This document shows positions 53,555 through 63,760 of a DNA stretch of 64,000 bases, piece by piece. The notes below the pieces were generated by a model. That model saw only the letters and a list, made by a program, of their open reading frames with translations. It was not told the origin of the DNA and ran no database searches. Each line of letters opens with the position of its first letter. Within the stretch, counting starts at the first letter, position 1. The position numbers and the translations under genes were made by a program. The DNA is from Oceanobacter mangrovi (GTDB lineage Bacteria; Pseudomonadota; Gammaproteobacteria; Pseudomonadales; Oceanobacteraceae). The stretch is taken from assembly GCF_019740315.1 (NCBI RefSeq), contig NZ_JAHXZR010000007.1, positions 62,001 through 126,000 of the forward strand. Direction: 5' to 3'.

Positions 53555-54157
53555 ATGTCAGATTTCTCAGTATCTGCTGTTCTTCGCGAAGATCAGGGTA
53601 AGGGTGCGAGCCGCCGCCTGCGTCGTGAAAATGGTGTTCCAGCTATCGTTTACGGTGGCGAAGCTGCACCAGTAGCCATCACCCTGAAGGCTAACGAACT
53701 GAACAAACTGCTGGAAAGCGAAGCTTTCTACAGCAGCGTTATCACTCTGGATGTTGCTGGCAACACCGAAACTGTCGTTCTGAAAGATCTGCAGCGTCAC
53801 CCATCCAAAGCCATGATCTGGCACGCCGACTTCCTGCGTGTATCTGCTGATTCCAAGATCAAGGCTCACGTACCACTGCACTTCATTAACGAAGAAAGCT
53901 GTGTTGGCGTGAAAACTGGCGGCGGCAAGGTAACTCACCAGCTGACCAGCCTGGACATCGTGACCACTGCTGATCACCTGCCAGAATTCATCGAAGTTGA
54001 CTTGGCTGCCGTTGAAGTTGGCACAGTGGTTCACTTGAGCGACCTGAAACTGCCAGAAGGCGTTGAAGCTCTGGCTCTGACTCACGGTCCAGAGCACGAC
54101 ACTGCTGTTGTATCTGTACTGGCTCAGAAAGGTGCAGAAGAAGAAGCCGCTGAGTAA
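53555..54157 (+). CDS. rplY: 50S ribosomal protein L25/general stress protein Ctc (bL25)
   Basis: 5S rRNA-binding ribosomal protein of the long Ctc form. The 200-aa protein begins [20 protein letters not shown], then [20 protein letters not shown], the 5S-binding half (residues 1-95), and the C-terminal TL5 domain ([40 protein letters not shown]), ending in an acidic tail. I start at the ATG behind ATGAGGTAAA. It sits in the prs-rplY-pth-ychF cluster typical of this group, with terminators on both sides. Confidence 0.95.
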   Translation: MSDFSVSAVLREDQGKGASRRLRRENGVPAIVYGGEAAPVAITLKANELNKLLESEAFYSSVITLDVAGNTETVVLKDLQRHPSKAMIWHADFLRVSADSKIKAHVPLHFINEESCVGVKTGGGKVTHQLTSLDIVTTADHLPEFIEVDLAAVEVGTVVHLSDLKLPEGVEALALTHGPEHDTAVVSVLAQKGAEEEAAE

Positions 54158-54188
54158 TCAGCCCTTCGCTTCAGGCATTTGATAAAAG

Positions 54189-54234
54189 CGGGGCCCTGCG
54201 TCCGGAATATCCGGATTCAGAGGCCCCGTTTTTT
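54189..54234 (+). terminator. Rho-independent terminator after rplY
   Basis: CGGGGCC pairs with GGCCCCG, with an inner stem TCCGGA-ATA-TCCGGA in the loop, followed by TTTTTTA. It is about 30 bases past the rplY stop. Confidence 0.9.
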
Positions 54235-54294
54235 ATTTGCGGCAAGCAAACGTACAATGCGGCAACTGAATTCCCCTCATTGACGAGATATCGA

Positions 54295-54882
54295 GTGACC
54301 AACAAGATTCAATTAATCGCAGGCCTGGGCAACCCGGGCGGCGAATACGAAAACACGCGCCACAATGCCGGTTTCTGGTTGATTGATGAATTGGCAAAAA
54401 TGCATGGCATTCGCCTCAGCCCGGACCGCAAGTTTCACGGCCATGTCGGCAAGGGACGCATCCAGGGCCAGGAAGTCTGGCTACTGAAGCCTGCGACCTT
54501 TATGAACAAGAGTGGTCAGGCCGTCGCAGCGCTCGCCAACTTCTACAAAATTCCGGCTGAAGCCATTCTTGTCGCCCATGACGAACTGGACCTGCCACCC
54601 GGCATCGCCCGCTTCAAACAAGGTGGCGGTCACGGCGGCCAAAATGGCCTGCGCGACATCATTGCCCAGCTCGGCAACAACAAGGATTTTCACCGCCTGC
54701 GTGTTGGCATCGGCCACCCGGGTGACAAATCCCTGGTAACCGGCCATGTGTTGGGTCGGGCACCAAAATCCGAAGAGCAACAGATTCAGGCCGCTATTGA
54801 TGAAGCCTGCCGGGTCATTCCGGATGCACTTTCAGGCGATCTGGCCAAGGCCATGAATCGACTTCATACATTTAAAGGGTAA
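54295..54882 (+). CDS. pth: Peptidyl-tRNA hydrolase
   Basis: Frees tRNA from stalled peptidyl-tRNA. The 195-aa protein has [20 protein letters not shown] with the catalytic His, [33 protein letters not shown] and [19 protein letters not shown] start at GTG ([15 protein letters not shown]) because no ATG fits; an upstream TTG would add five residues without a ribosome site. It precedes ychF by 41 bases. Confidence 0.96.
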   Translation: MTNKIQLIAGLGNPGGEYENTRHNAGFWLIDELAKMHGIRLSPDRKFHGHVGKGRIQGQEVWLLKPATFMNKSGQAVAALANFYKIPAEAILVAHDELDLPPGIARFKQGGGHGGQNGLRDIIAQLGNNKDFHRLRVGIGHPGDKSLVTGHVLGRAPKSEEQQIQAAIDEACRVIPDALSGDLAKAMNRLHTFKG

Positions 54883-54923
54883 AATACCCGCCCTCAAACT
54901 TTGTTCAATTACAGGAAATTCAC

Positions 54924-56015
54924 ATGGGCTTTAAATGCGGTATCGTTGGTTTGCCCAACGTCGGTAAATCCACTCTGTTCAACGCACTGACCAAAGCGGG
55001 CATCGACGCCGAGAACTTTCCTTTCTGCACCATCGAGCCCAACTCCGGTATCGTGCCAATGCCAGACAAGCGTCTGGATGAGCTGTCCGCCATCGTCAAA
55101 CCAGAACGCGTGGTGCCAACCACCATGGAATTCGTCGATATCGCCGGTCTGGTAGAAGGTGCATCCCGTGGTGAAGGTCTGGGTAACCAGTTCCTCGCCA
55201 ACATTCGCGAAACCGATGCCATTGCTCACGTAGTACGTTGTTTTGAAGACCCGAACGTGATTCACGTCGCCAACCGAGTATCGCCAGCTGATGATATCGA
55301 AATCATCAATACCGAACTGGTACTGGCCGATATGGAATCCTGTGAAAAGCAGCTGCAGCGTATCACCCGTACCGCCAAGGGCGGCGATAAAACAGCGATT
55401 GCCCAGAAAGCCCTGCTGGAGCGTCTGCTGCCACACTTCGAAGCTGGTCATACCGCTCGCATGCTGGATATGAACGAAGACGAGCTGAAGCTGGCCCGCA
55501 CCTTCCACCTGCTGACCACCAAGCCAACCATGTACATAGCCAACGTCGCAGAAGATGGCTTCGAGAATAACCCCTACCTCGACACCGTGCGTGAAATCGC
55601 CGCTTCTGAAGGTGCCCAGGTGGTTGCCGTGTGCAACAAGATCGAATCTGAAATTGCCGAACTGGACGACGAAGACAAGATGGAATTCCTGTCCGAAATG
55701 GGCATGAGCGAGCCAGGTCTGGATCGTGTGATTCGCGCCGGTTACGAATTGCTGGGTCTGCAAACCTACTTCACCGCCGGTGTTAAGGAAGTTCGTGCCT
55801 GGACCATCAAGATTGGCTCCACTGCACCACGTGCTGCTGCAGCTATTCACACCGACTTCGAACGCGGCTTTATTCGTGCGGAAGTGATTGGCTACGACGA
55901 CTTTATTCAATACAAGGGTGAAGCCGGAGCCAAAGAAGCCGGTCGCTGGCGTCTGGAAGGCAAGGAATACATCGTCAAGGACGGTGACGTGGTGCACTTC
56001 CGCTTCAACGTCTGA
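54924..56015 (+). CDS. ychF: Ribosome-associated ATPase YchF
   Basis: Obg-type P-loop protein that prefers ATP and binds ribosomes; involved in stress responses. The 363-aa protein begins [20 protein letters not shown]. It has G3 [20 protein letters not shown], the altered specificity loop [11 protein letters not shown] and a C-terminal TGS domain (FEVRAWT-like [40 protein letters not shown]). The length matches the family (363 aa in E. coli). Confidence 0.98.
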   Translation: MGFKCGIVGLPNVGKSTLFNALTKAGIDAENFPFCTIEPNSGIVPMPDKRLDELSAIVKPERVVPTTMEFVDIAGLVEGASRGEGLGNQFLANIRETDAIAHVVRCFEDPNVIHVANRVSPADDIEIINTELVLADMESCEKQLQRITRTAKGGDKTAIAQKALLERLLPHFEAGHTARMLDMNEDELKLARTFHLLTTKPTMYIANVAEDGFENNPYLDTVREIAASEGAQVVAVCNKIESEIAELDDEDKMEFLSEMGMSEPGLDRVIRAGYELLGLQTYFTAGVKEVRAWTIKIGSTAPRAAAAIHTDFERGFIRAEVIGYDDFIQYKGEAGAKEAGRWRLEGKEYIVKDGDVVHFRFNV

Positions 56016-56024
56016 TTGGCCAGC

Positions 56025-56057
56025 AACGTTCAATAACGCCCAGCGTTATTGAACGTT
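56025..56057. repeat. Perfect 15-bp inverted repeat after ychF
   Basis: AACGTTCAATAACGC-CCA-GCGTTATTGAACGTT. No T run follows, so it is a weak terminator candidate. Its right end extends into TGAACGTTCA (56050-56059), the same palindrome that lies before the TetR gene. Confidence 0.7.
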
Positions 56058-56292
56058 CATTCCGATTTTACCCATCTTTACTCAGCCAGAACTTTCATTT
56101 CCCGCTATTTTCACAGCAAATCACTTCAGCATACGATCTCCTCAAACCTTGAAATCTGATCAAATCCTGACACTGATCAGAATCCAGTCGGCCACAAAAC
56201 GCCAAATACCGAACAAATCGTCCAATTTAAAACAGACTATTTTAATTTGATCACCAATCAGCCATTGCAACCATTCGTTTCAAAAAGCAGAA

Positions 56293-56302
56293 TGAACGTT
56301 CA
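56293..56302. promoter_or_regulatory. Candidate TetR operator
   Basis: TGAACGTTCA, a perfect 10-base palindrome within AGAATGAACGTTCAGTC, 21 bases before the TetR start codon. A second copy lies 240 bases upstream. Placement fits autorepression; inference only. Confidence 0.6.
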
Positions 56303-56322
56303 GTCACCGCCTGATAGTTAGC

Positions 56323-56892
56323 ATGATCGACAAGCGACAACAAATTCTTGATGCCACGGCCGATATGATCGTGGAATACGGCCTGCAAGCCTGCCCGATG
56401 TCGAAGATTTCGGCCCGGGCCAACTGCGGTGCCGGAACCATTTACCGTTATTTTGAAACCAAACAGGATCTGGTATTTGCCCTGTTTATCGACCTGTTTC
56501 AAAAACTGACAGTCGCCTGTTCAGAAGGCTATGACGAAACCGCACCTCTACGGACGCGCTTTGAACGGCTGTGGGGGAATTATTACCGTTACATCCTCGC
56601 CAACCCGAACCAGCGAGCCCTGATGGAGCAGTTGATTTCATCGCCAGCGATCTGCCAGCAACAGAAGGACGAAGCCATCAACGGGATGATGCAGCAAATT
56701 GATCATTTGCTGGAGGATGGCAAGCAACAAGGCGTCTTCAAGGAGTTACCGAACTCCTTACTGAACACAGTAACGTTTGGCACTCTCTCAATGATGGCCA
56801 AGAAACAACAGCAATTTCCGGATACCCATCCCTGTGGTGCCTGTACCGAAGGTGAAATCATCGGTCTGTGCTGGGATGCACTGAAACGATAG
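56323..56892 (+). CDS. TetR/AcrR family transcriptional regulator
   Basis: A 189-aa repressor-type protein. The N-terminal helix-turn-helix covers residues 3-50 (KRQQILDATADMIVEYGLQA; ISARANCGAGTIYRYFETKQ). The C-terminal ligand domain has a Cys-containing segment near the end (DTHPCGACTEGEIIGLCWDA) that could sense metal or redox, though this is speculation. It starts 21 bases after a TGAACGTTCA palindrome and is followed closely by a small ORF in the same direction. Its targets are unknown; the small ORF is the nearest candidate. Confidence 0.88.
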   Translation: MIDKRQQILDATADMIVEYGLQACPMSKISARANCGAGTIYRYFETKQDLVFALFIDLFQKLTVACSEGYDETAPLRTRFERLWGNYYRYILANPNQRALMEQLISSPAICQQQKDEAINGMMQQIDHLLEDGKQQGVFKELPNSLLNTVTFGTLSMMAKKQQQFPDTHPCGACTEGEIIGLCWDALKR

Positions 56893-56918
56893 TAAACAGC
56901 ACCAGGAGATCAGCAGGC

Positions 56919-57110
56919 ATGACCTTACTTTCAACCGTGCAAGAGGAACAACAAAAAATGGAAGCTCAAATCGAGATCAGCCGTGAAGTGCCTCGTCCAA
57001 TGGCAGCGGCCCCAAAAGCCAAGAGCTCTGGTCAAATGACCAGCTTCTATTCAGCTCTGACCAAGCTGGTACTGAAGCAGAAGCAACAACGGCTGACCAA
57101 CGGCAGGTAA
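56919..57110 (+). CDS. Small hypothetical protein downstream of TetR gene
   Basis: A 63-aa reading frame, 26 bases after the TetR stop, with AGGAGA about 12 bases before the ATG. It reads MTLLSTVQEEQQKMEAQIEI, then VPRPMAAAPKAKSSGQMTSF and ends in a basic helix (LTKLVLKQKQQRLTNGR). No family is recognised. No membrane segment is present. A second ATG (MEAQIEI) could be the start. It is likely real because of its spacing and codon use, but could be spurious. Confidence 0.55.
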   Translation: MTLLSTVQEEQQKMEAQIEISREVPRPMAAAPKAKSSGQMTSFYSALTKLVLKQKQQRLTNGR

Positions 57111-57146
57111 TCACCTGGCCGCTGGTCGGCAGCCGTTATTCAGCAC

Positions 57147-57743
57147 TCAATGCAGTACCTCATGTTGGCCATCATCGGAATCGGCAAACACCGCTGGTAA
57201 CACGCTCAAGCGGTCCACGCTGAACAGGGTATTTTCGGCAACCATCACCTCACCCTGCAAATCCTCAACCGGCTCCAGCAATACACAGGTGGCTTCAACA
57301 GAGTCCATACTGACCAGAATTGCCAATACGAAACTTCCACTCGTCCGTACCGATATCAGATCACCAACATCCATTTCTTCACGATAGACATTCAGCTCCG
57401 GGTCGAGATATTGATCCAGCCGCATGGGCTTTTTGAAACGCGCCAGTGCAACCAGCTGGACGATACCCTGCACAACACCATCGTTGATATCGAGAGTAAT
57501 ATCCTCGTCTTTTTCAACATCAACAACTCGATCCAGCAAACTCATAAACAGGTCTGAGTCTTCGTCGGACCAACGCAGGTCAACGGGCTGTTTCTGGTGG
57601 CGATTGGATTGAAAACACACTTCTGTGGGGAATTCAGCGGGGGACTCACCAGCATTGGCTGGCATTAACAGACTGACGGCTTCCTGACCGTTATGTTCAT
57701 GTCCGGCGATTCGCCAGAACAGTGGCATCATCTCTGCACTCAT
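57147..57743 (-). CDS. Hypothetical protein, acidic
   Basis: I do not recognise this 198-aa protein. It begins MSAEMMPLFWRIAGHEHNGQ behind GGGAG, is acidic, and has no signal peptide or membrane helix. The second half is rich in strands and looks domain-like (DINDGVVQGIVQLVALARFK; EEMDVGDLISVRTSGSFVLA; VMVAENTLFSVDRLSVLPAV). These features could be a PilZ-like or other small beta-barrel, which I cannot verify. It is followed on the left by a convergent gene and preceded on the same strand by the DUF1820 gene. Confidence 0.7.
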   Translation of the reverse strand: MSAEMMPLFWRIAGHEHNGQEAVSLLMPANAGESPAEFPTEVCFQSNRHQKQPVDLRWSDEDSDLFMSLLDRVVDVEKDEDITLDINDGVVQGIVQLVALARFKKPMRLDQYLDPELNVYREEMDVGDLISVRTSGSFVLAILVSMDSVEATCVLLEPVEDLQGEVMVAENTLFSVDRLSVLPAVFADSDDGQHEVLH

Positions 57744-57895
57744 GAGGCTTACTCCCTGGATTGGGTGGAATTGGCAACGCCATAGCGTGGAACTGCACAA
57801 GCCTCCTTTCACAACTGCTGAAGCCCTGAACATAGCAGGGCAACAAAAGGCTGACAAGACGACAAAGCTGTCAACCGTTCGCAATTATGGCAATA

Positions 57896-58234
57896 CTATT
57901 TACTGCTGCCAGGGCCTCCCGGCACCGGGAAGAAAGCAACGTTTGAGCCTTCATTAGGAGTTACCTTCGCCATCCCCTGCTTGCTCACCTCATCAATACG
58001 AATCACCGCCTGCATGGGGATAAAAGTACGTTTAACGTCCTGAAAGGTCGTTTTCAAACGTTCCTCGCCAGGATCCACAACCAATTGTGAACGCTCACCA
58101 AACAACAGCTCTTCCACTTCAACAAAGCCGTATAAATCGCTTGGGTAAATGTAACGGGCATAAATCTCGAACACTTCGGATTGCTGCATGAAGACAACCC
58201 GATAGATAGGGTTGTTATCGTCTTTCTGGGACAT
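57896..58234 (-). CDS. DUF1820 family protein
   Basis: A 112-aa cytosolic protein with YRVVFMQQSEVFEIYARYIY, GFVEVEELLFGERSQLVVDP and RLKTTFQDVKRTFIPMQAVI, matching the DUF1820 family of gammaproteobacteria, whose function is unknown. It ends in a Pro/Gly tail (FFPVPGGPGSSK). It is divergent from miaB, the same position seen in pseudomonads. Confidence 0.88.
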   Translation of the reverse strand: MSQKDDNNPIYRVVFMQQSEVFEIYARYIYPSDLYGFVEVEELLFGERSQLVVDPGEERLKTTFQDVKRTFIPMQAVIRIDEVSKQGMAKVTPNEGSNVAFFPVPGGPGSSK

Positions 58235-58360
58235 GATCAGGCCTGCGCCTCAAACGGATTGGAAAAACAACGAATCAGCCGCCGCTGGCATCGACTGAAA
58301 GCGGGTCGCGAAGTATAATGCCGCCCCCTTATTTTCGCGATACCGGAGGCCACCTACTCC

Positions 58361-59722
58361 ATGACTACTTCCGCACCTAACCAACCGAAAAAGCTGTTTA
58401 TCAAGACCCACGGTTGTCAGATGAACGAATACGATTCATCGCGAATGGCGGATATGCTCGAATCCAGTCATGAAATGGTGATGACCGATAATCCGGAAGA
58501 AGCCGATGTGATTCTGCTGAACACCTGCTCCATCCGCGAAAAAGCCCAGGAAAAAGTGTTCCATGAACTGGGCCGCTGGAAATCCCTGAAAGCCAAAAAC
58601 CCCAACCTGAAAATCGGTGTTGGCGGTTGTGTCGCCAGTCAGGAAGGTGATGCCATCATCAAGCGTGCGCCGTTTGTTGACATGGTCTTTGGCCCGCAAA
58701 CCCTGCACCGCTTGCCAGGCATGGTCGACAAGGCTGCCAACGCGATTCAGGTGGTGGACGTTACCTTCCCGGAAATCGAGAAATTCGATCACCTGCCGGC
58801 ACCCAAGTCCGACGGCTGCAGCGCCTTTGTCTCCGTGATGGAAGGCTGCTCCAAATACTGTACCTTCTGCGTGGTGCCTTACACCCGTGGTGAAGAAGTC
58901 AGTCGCCCGCTGGCCGACGTGCTGAAAGAAGTCGCTACCCTGGCAGCCCAAGGGGTTCGTGAAGTCAACCTGCTGGGTCAGAACGTCAACGCCTACCGTG
59001 GTGAGACTGCCGACGGTGAAGAAGCCGATCTGGCCGAACTGATTACCCGGGTGGCTGAAATTGACGGCATTGACCGTATTCGTTTCACCACCTCACACCC
59101 GGTAGAATTCACTGACAGCCTGATCGACGTGTACGCCGAAGTACCCGAACTGGTGAGCCATTTGCACTTGCCAGTACAGAGCGGTTCCAACCGTATTCTG
59201 GCAGCCATGAAACGTGGTCACGAAATCGATCTCTACACCGACAAGATTGAGCGGCTGCGCAAGCTGCGTCCGGACATTTCGATTTCATCCGACTTCATCA
59301 TCGGCTTCCCGGGCGAAACCAGCGAAGACTTTGAAGACACCATGAAACTGATCGAACAGATCGGTTTTGATACCTCTTTCAGCTTTATCTACAGCGCCCG
59401 TCCGGGGACACCGGCGGCCCAGCTGGATGACGACACCCCGGAAGAGGTGAAAAAGGAACGCCTGCACATCCTGCAAGCCCGTATTGTCCAGCATGCCCAG
59501 CAGATCAGCCGTCGCATGGTGGGTGGTGAGGAAACCATTCTGGTTACCGGCGTATCCCGCAAGGATCCGGGCGAGCTGCAAGGCCGTACCGAAAACAACC
59601 GGGTTGTAAACTTCCGCTATGAAGATCACAGTCTGATTGGTAAATTCGTTAAGGTAAAAATTGAAGATGCCTACCCCAACAGCTTGCGTGGTAGTGTCAT
59701 CAATCCGGAAGTGGCCTACTAA
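58361..59722 (+). CDS. miaB: tRNA-2-methylthio-N6-dimethylallyladenosine synthase
   Basis: Radical-SAM methylthiotransferase that converts i6A37 to ms2i6A in tRNA. The 453-aa protein has the N-terminal cluster Cys ([34 protein letters not shown]), the radical-SAM motif [40 protein letters not shown], and a C-terminal TRAM domain (about residues 380-445). It leads miaB-ybeZ-ybeY-ybeX-lnt, the conserved order. The Fe-S maintenance protein YgfZ, needed for its activity in E. coli, is encoded elsewhere in the window. Confidence 0.98.
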   Translation: MTTSAPNQPKKLFIKTHGCQMNEYDSSRMADMLESSHEMVMTDNPEEADVILLNTCSIREKAQEKVFHELGRWKSLKAKNPNLKIGVGGCVASQEGDAIIKRAPFVDMVFGPQTLHRLPGMVDKAANAIQVVDVTFPEIEKFDHLPAPKSDGCSAFVSVMEGCSKYCTFCVVPYTRGEEVSRPLADVLKEVATLAAQGVREVNLLGQNVNAYRGETADGEEADLAELITRVAEIDGIDRIRFTTSHPVEFTDSLIDVYAEVPELVSHLHLPVQSGSNRILAAMKRGHEIDLYTDKIERLRKLRPDISISSDFIIGFPGETSEDFEDTMKLIEQIGFDTSFSFIYSARPGTPAAQLDDDTPEEVKKERLHILQARIVQHAQQISRRMVGGEETILVTGVSRKDPGELQGRTENNRVVNFRYEDHSLIGKFVKVKIEDAYPNSLRGSVINPEVAY

Positions 59723-59755
59723 ACCGGGCCACTTCCGCCAGACAGGAGCCATTGC

Positions 59756-60886
59756 TTGACCGACACATCCATGCCCCCGGCCAGCCCAGATAACATTGTC
59801 ACACTTGATCTGCAGCCTGAAGATACCCACAGGCTCGCCAACCTCTGCGGCCATCTGGACAGTCATATCAAGCAGATTGCCCAGCACTTCCAGCTCAACA
59901 TATTCAACCGCAGCAACCAGTTCACCCTCGAAGGGGATCCCGAACCGGCTGCTCGTGCGGCCCACATGCTGGAACGTCTGTATCTGGAAACCGCTTCTGG
60001 TACTCCGATTACCCCGGATCTGATCCACCTGCTGCTGTCGGAAGACGCCATCAAGGTCAAGGACGCCGAAGAAGCGGCTGCGGCCAATGCAGGCGAAGCC
60101 CAGACAGAAGCAGCGGCTGAAGATGATGTCGCCGCCCAGGTTCAACAGCACGACTCCCTGCTGATCAAAACCCCGCAAACCTACGTCAAGGTTCGTGGCA
60201 AGCATCAGAAGGAATACATTGAGCAGATTCGCAGCTTCGACATCAACTTCGGTATTGGTCCGGCCGGTACCGGCAAGACCTTCCTGGCAGTAGCCGCGGC
60301 CGTTGAGGCGCTCAGCCGTGATGAGGTCAAACGTATTTTGCTGGTACGCCCGGCGGTTGAAGCGGGTGAAAAACTCGGCTTCCTGCCCGGAGACCTGGCC
60401 CAGAAAATCGACCCGTATCTGCGCCCCCTGTACGACGCTCTCTACGAAATGATTGGCTTCGAACAGGTTGGCAAGCTGATGGAACGCAACATCATCGAAG
60501 TTGCGCCACTGGCCTACATGCGTGGCCGTACCCTCAGCCATTCCTTTGTAATCCTCGATGAAAGCCAGAACACTACCAAGGAACAGATGAAGATGTTCCT
60601 GACCCGGGTTGGCTTTGGTTCCCGCGCCGTGATTACCGGCGACCTGACCCAGGTCGACCTGCCGCGTGGCGTGCCGTCCGGCCTGCGTCATGGTCTGGAA
60701 GTGCTCGACGGTGTCGAAGGTATTGGTATCACCCGCTTTGATAACCGCGACGTCGTCCGTCACCCTCTGGTACAGCGTATTGTTGATGCCTACGACCGTT
60801 ACGAAGAAAAAGTCGAAGCCGAGAAAAAAGCCCGTCAGGCTGAACAAAAAGCCGCTGCAGACAACAACTCCGGAGCAAACTCCTGA
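59756..60886 (+). CDS. ybeZ: PhoH-like ATPase YbeZ
   Basis: P-loop ATPase of the PhoH family that works with YbeY in rRNA maturation. The 376-aa protein has an N-terminal KH-like part ([19 protein letters not shown]), a variable Glu/Ala linker, Walker [21 protein letters not shown] and Walker [16 protein letters not shown], and ends in a charged Lys/Glu/Ala helix. It starts at TTG, seven bases after AGGAG; there is no ATG at this position. Its stop overlaps the ybeY start. Confidence 0.95.
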   Translation: MTDTSMPPASPDNIVTLDLQPEDTHRLANLCGHLDSHIKQIAQHFQLNIFNRSNQFTLEGDPEPAARAAHMLERLYLETASGTPITPDLIHLLLSEDAIKVKDAEEAAAANAGEAQTEAAAEDDVAAQVQQHDSLLIKTPQTYVKVRGKHQKEYIEQIRSFDINFGIGPAGTGKTFLAVAAAVEALSRDEVKRILLVRPAVEAGEKLGFLPGDLAQKIDPYLRPLYDALYEMIGFEQVGKLMERNIIEVAPLAYMRGRTLSHSFVILDESQNTTKEQMKMFLTRVGFGSRAVITGDLTQVDLPRGVPSGLRHGLEVLDGVEGIGITRFDNRDVVRHPLVQRIVDAYDRYEEKVEAEKKARQAEQKAAADNNSGANS

Positions 60887-61362
60887 TGGAAGTGTTTCTG
60901 GATATCCAGATCGCCGACGAACTGGAACAGTATCAGTCGCTGCCAACTGATGAGCAGTTGCAGTTGTGGGTGGAGTCCGCCCTTGCCGACCGTTGCCCGT
61001 TCGACGAACCGGAACTGACTGTTCGTCTCAGCGCCGAAGCCGAAATTCAGGAACTCAATCGCGACTATCGCGGCAAGGACTACGCCACCAATGTGTTGTC
61101 TTTCCCGTTTGAAGCGCCGCCTGAAGTACCGCTGCCGCTACTGGGCGATCTGATTATCTGCGCTCAGGTAGTGGACCGCGAAGCCGCCGAACAAGGTAAA
61201 AGCAGCGAGGCCCACTGGGCACATATGGTCGTGCACGGATGCTTGCATTTGCTTGGCTACGACCATATAAATGACGACGAAGCCGAGGAGATGGAAGGAC
61301 TCGAACGTGAGATTCTGGCCCGCCTCGGATACGAAGATCCTTATCAAGATGAGGCACCATGA
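60886..61362 (+). CDS. ybeY: Endoribonuclease YbeY
   Basis: Zinc endoribonuclease needed for 16S rRNA 3'-end maturation and ribosome quality control. The 158-aa protein carries [20 protein letters not shown], the HGxLHLxGYDH zinc motif, and [20 protein letters not shown]. Its ATG shares one base with the ybeZ stop (TGATG) and its own stop overlaps the ybeX start by 4 bases, so the three are coupled. Confidence 0.97.
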   Translation: MEVFLDIQIADELEQYQSLPTDEQLQLWVESALADRCPFDEPELTVRLSAEAEIQELNRDYRGKDYATNVLSFPFEAPPEVPLPLLGDLIICAQVVDREAAEQGKSSEAHWAHMVVHGCLHLLGYDHINDDEAEEMEGLEREILARLGYEDPYQDEAP

Positions 61363-62195
61363 GCGAAGACCGATCGGGTCAGCCCCGAAGTTGGCTGGAA
61401 AAGCTGTCTGACCTGTTCTCTGGCGAACCACAAAATCGCCAGGATATTAAAATGATTGTTCGCGAAGCCGCTGAACGCGGCATCGTCGACAGTGACACCC
61501 TGAACATTCTTGAAGGCTCCCTGCAGGTTTCCGAAATGCAGGTACGGGACATCATGATCCCGCGCTCTCAGCTTGTCTCCATCCAGATCGATGAGTCGAT
61601 CAAGGATTTCCTCCCCCGCGTTATCGAATCCGCCCACAGCCGATTCCCGGTACTGGACGATGAGCAGTCTGAAGTGCTCGGCATTATGCTGGCCAAAGAC
61701 CTGCTGCCCTTGCTGCTGACCGATAACGTCGACGCCAGCTTCCGTCTCAAGGAAATTCTGCGGCCAACCACCTTTGTGCCGGAAAGCAAACGCCTTAACG
61801 TACTGTTGCGTGAGTTCCGTTCCACCCGCAACCATATGGCGATTGTGGTCGATGAGTTCGGTGGCATTGCTGGTCTGGTGACGATCGAAGACGTGCTCGA
61901 ACAAATCGTTGGCGACATCGAAGACGAACACGATTACGACGAAGAAGAAAGTCTGATCAAGGAAGTCGAGCAACAGATCTATATGGTCAAGGCGCTGACG
62001 CCGGTGGAAGACTTCAACGATTTCTTCCAGTCCGAATTTTCCGATGAAGACTTTGATACCATTGGTGGCATTGTGATTCACCATTTCGGCCGGGTGCCGG
62101 AATGCAATGAGAGCATTACCATTGATAACTGGCGCTTCAAGGTGGTCAACGGCACCAGTCGTCAGATCAACCTGCTGGAAGTAACTCCGGTCTGA
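61359..62195 (+). CDS. ybeX: HlyC/CorC family transporter-associated protein YbeX
   Basis: A 278-aa CBS-pair protein (CorC). It has [60 protein letters not shown] (the second CBS domain), [18 protein letters not shown], and a C-terminal CorC_HlyC domain ([20 protein letters not shown]). In E. coli it has been tied to Mg/Co efflux and to ribosome metabolism. It precedes lnt by 29 bases. Confidence 0.95.
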   Translation: MSEDRSGQPRSWLEKLSDLFSGEPQNRQDIKMIVREAAERGIVDSDTLNILEGSLQVSEMQVRDIMIPRSQLVSIQIDESIKDFLPRVIESAHSRFPVLDDEQSEVLGIMLAKDLLPLLLTDNVDASFRLKEILRPTTFVPESKRLNVLLREFRSTRNHMAIVVDEFGGIAGLVTIEDVLEQIVGDIEDEHDYDEEESLIKEVEQQIYMVKALTPVEDFNDFFQSEFSDEDFDTIGGIVIHHFGRVPECNESITIDNWRFKVVNGTSRQINLLEVTPV

Positions 62196-62224
62196 CCCAA
62201 CGCACACAGCGGCTAGCCCACGGC

Positions 62225-63760
62225 ATGATTAAATTCTGGACTTCGCGACTTTCACTGCTGGCAGCTGGTGCCATTTTCCCGCTTTCCCTGGCGCCGCTTT
62301 ACTGGTGGCCGCTGGGGCTGGTATCTATTGCCGTCTTCTGCTGGTTGATGTGGCGTCCAGCCTCTCCAGCGCAGGCATTCGGCCGTAGTTGGTGGTATTT
62401 CTTCGGCCAATTCGCAGCCGGTGTTTCCTGGGTCTACGTCAGCATGCACGATTTTGGTGGCACTTCGATGCCACTGGCCGTGCTGATGGTCGGGCTGTTT
62501 GCCGGCGCACTGGCTTTGGTGCCTGCTATCGTATTTTCTGGCTATGCCCGCCTTCGGCGGCCTAACAGCAACACTCCCGTACTGCCCTGGTTACTGTTGC
62601 CGGTATTCTGGTTTCTTGACGAATGGCTGAGGTCCTGGCTGTTTACCGGTTTCCCATGGTTATTTGCCGGTGATGGCCAGCTTTACACCTGGCTGGCCGG
62701 TTGGGCACCTGTGATTGGCAGTTATGGTATTTCCGTCATTCTGGTGCTGACAGTAACCACGCTGATTCAGGCCTGGTACAGCAAACGGCTGGTATTCCTG
62801 CTCCCGCTGTTGTTATGGCCTGCTGGGCTGTGGTTGCAGCAGTTCGACTGGACCCATGTCGACGGCAAGATCACTGTCAGCGCGGTCCAGGGCAACATCG
62901 ACCAGAATATGAAGTGGAAGCCGGACATGGTCGGCCCCACCATCAATCTGTACGTCAAACAAACCCAGAAACTGTGGGACAGTGATCTGATTGTCTGGCC
63001 GGAAACCGCAGTGACGCTGGTCTATGATCGCTTCCTGCCGTATCTGGAAGAGCTCAATGCCCAGGGCCAGAAACACAATTCGACAATCATTACCGGCATC
63101 GCCTATCGTCATCCGCAGGATGATCCATTGGCGGGTGAATACCACAACAGCGTGGTCGCAACCGGCATGGGCCATGGCCTTTATCACAAGCAGCGTCTGG
63201 TTCCATTCGGTGAATTTATTCCGTTCGAGAAATTCCTGCGCGGGGCAATTCCCTTCTTCGATCTGGATATGTCGAGCTTTCTGGCAGGCCGCAGTGACCA
63301 ACCTCTGATTCAGATGGAAGCCAACAACCAGTTGTACGACGTTGCGACCTATATCTGTTACGAAATTGCCTATCCGGATCTGGTCAGCCGCATGGCCAAA
63401 CAGGCAGAGATTCTGGTGACGGTCAGCAACGACGCCTGGTTTGGTGACTCGCTCGGCCCCAAACAGCATATGGGACTGGCACAGATGCGAGCGCTGGAAA
63501 CCGGCCGGTATTTGTTGCGCTCAACCAATACCGGCATCACTGCGCTGGTCAATAATCGTGGCCAGATCGTCGAACAGCTGCCGACTGGCATCCGCGCCAA
63601 TCTGACTGCCCGTGCCGAGCTACGCAGCGGCCAGACGCCGTATATGCAAACCGGTCTGCTGCCTCTTTACATACTTTCAGCCATTGCCCTGTTGATTGCA
63701 CTGGGCATGAGCATGACCCGACGTCCGCAAGGCCGTTCCCTGCTGGATGATCTGGATTAA
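62225..63760 (+). CDS. lnt: Apolipoprotein N-acyltransferase
   Basis: Adds the third acyl chain to the N-terminal Cys of lipoproteins in the inner membrane. The 511-aa protein has several N-terminal membrane helices (residues about 8-205) and the nitrilase-like domain: the catalytic Glu in IVWPETAVTLVYD, Lys in HKQRLVPFGEFIPFEKFL, and Cys in VATYICYEIAYPDLVSRM. A final helix lies near residue 485. It follows ybeX. This window also contains several lipoprotein genes that depend on it. Confidence 0.96.
   Translation: MIKFWTSRLSLLAAGAIFPLSLAPLYWWPLGLVSIAVFCWLMWRPASPAQAFGRSWWYFFGQFAAGVSWVYVSMHDFGGTSMPLAVLMVGLFAGALALVPAIVFSGYARLRRPNSNTPVLPWLLLPVFWFLDEWLRSWLFTGFPWLFAGDGQLYTWLAGWAPVIGSYGISVILVLTVTTLIQAWYSKRLVFLLPLLLWPAGLWLQQFDWTHVDGKITVSAVQGNIDQNMKWKPDMVGPTINLYVKQTQKLWDSDLIVWPETAVTLVYDRFLPYLEELNAQGQKHNSTIITGIAYRHPQDDPLAGEYHNSVVATGMGHGLYHKQRLVPFGEFIPFEKFLRGAIPFFDLDMSSFLAGRSDQPLIQMEANNQLYDVATYICYEIAYPDLVSRMAKQAEILVTVSNDAWFGDSLGPKQHMGLAQMRALETGRYLLRSTNTGITALVNNRGQIVEQLPTGIRANLTARAELRSGQTPYMQTGLLPLYILSAIALLIALGMSMTRRPQGRSLLDDLD

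Larger units (their letters stand above)
56016..56322. other. Intergenic region between ychF and the TetR gene
   Basis: About 305 bases. A perfect 15-base inverted repeat follows ychF and a TGAACGTTCA palindrome precedes the TetR gene; both are given separately. The middle is AT-rich without a gene I can support and probably holds the TetR promoter. Confidence 0.5.

Noticed and set aside
54909-56033. A 374-aa antisense frame opposite ychF
   Set aside because: Shadow of a highly conserved gene; no motif of its own.
59285-60946. A 553-aa antisense frame opposite miaB and ybeZ
   Set aside because: It spans two well-identified genes on the other strand and has no recognisable domain; a codon-bias shadow.
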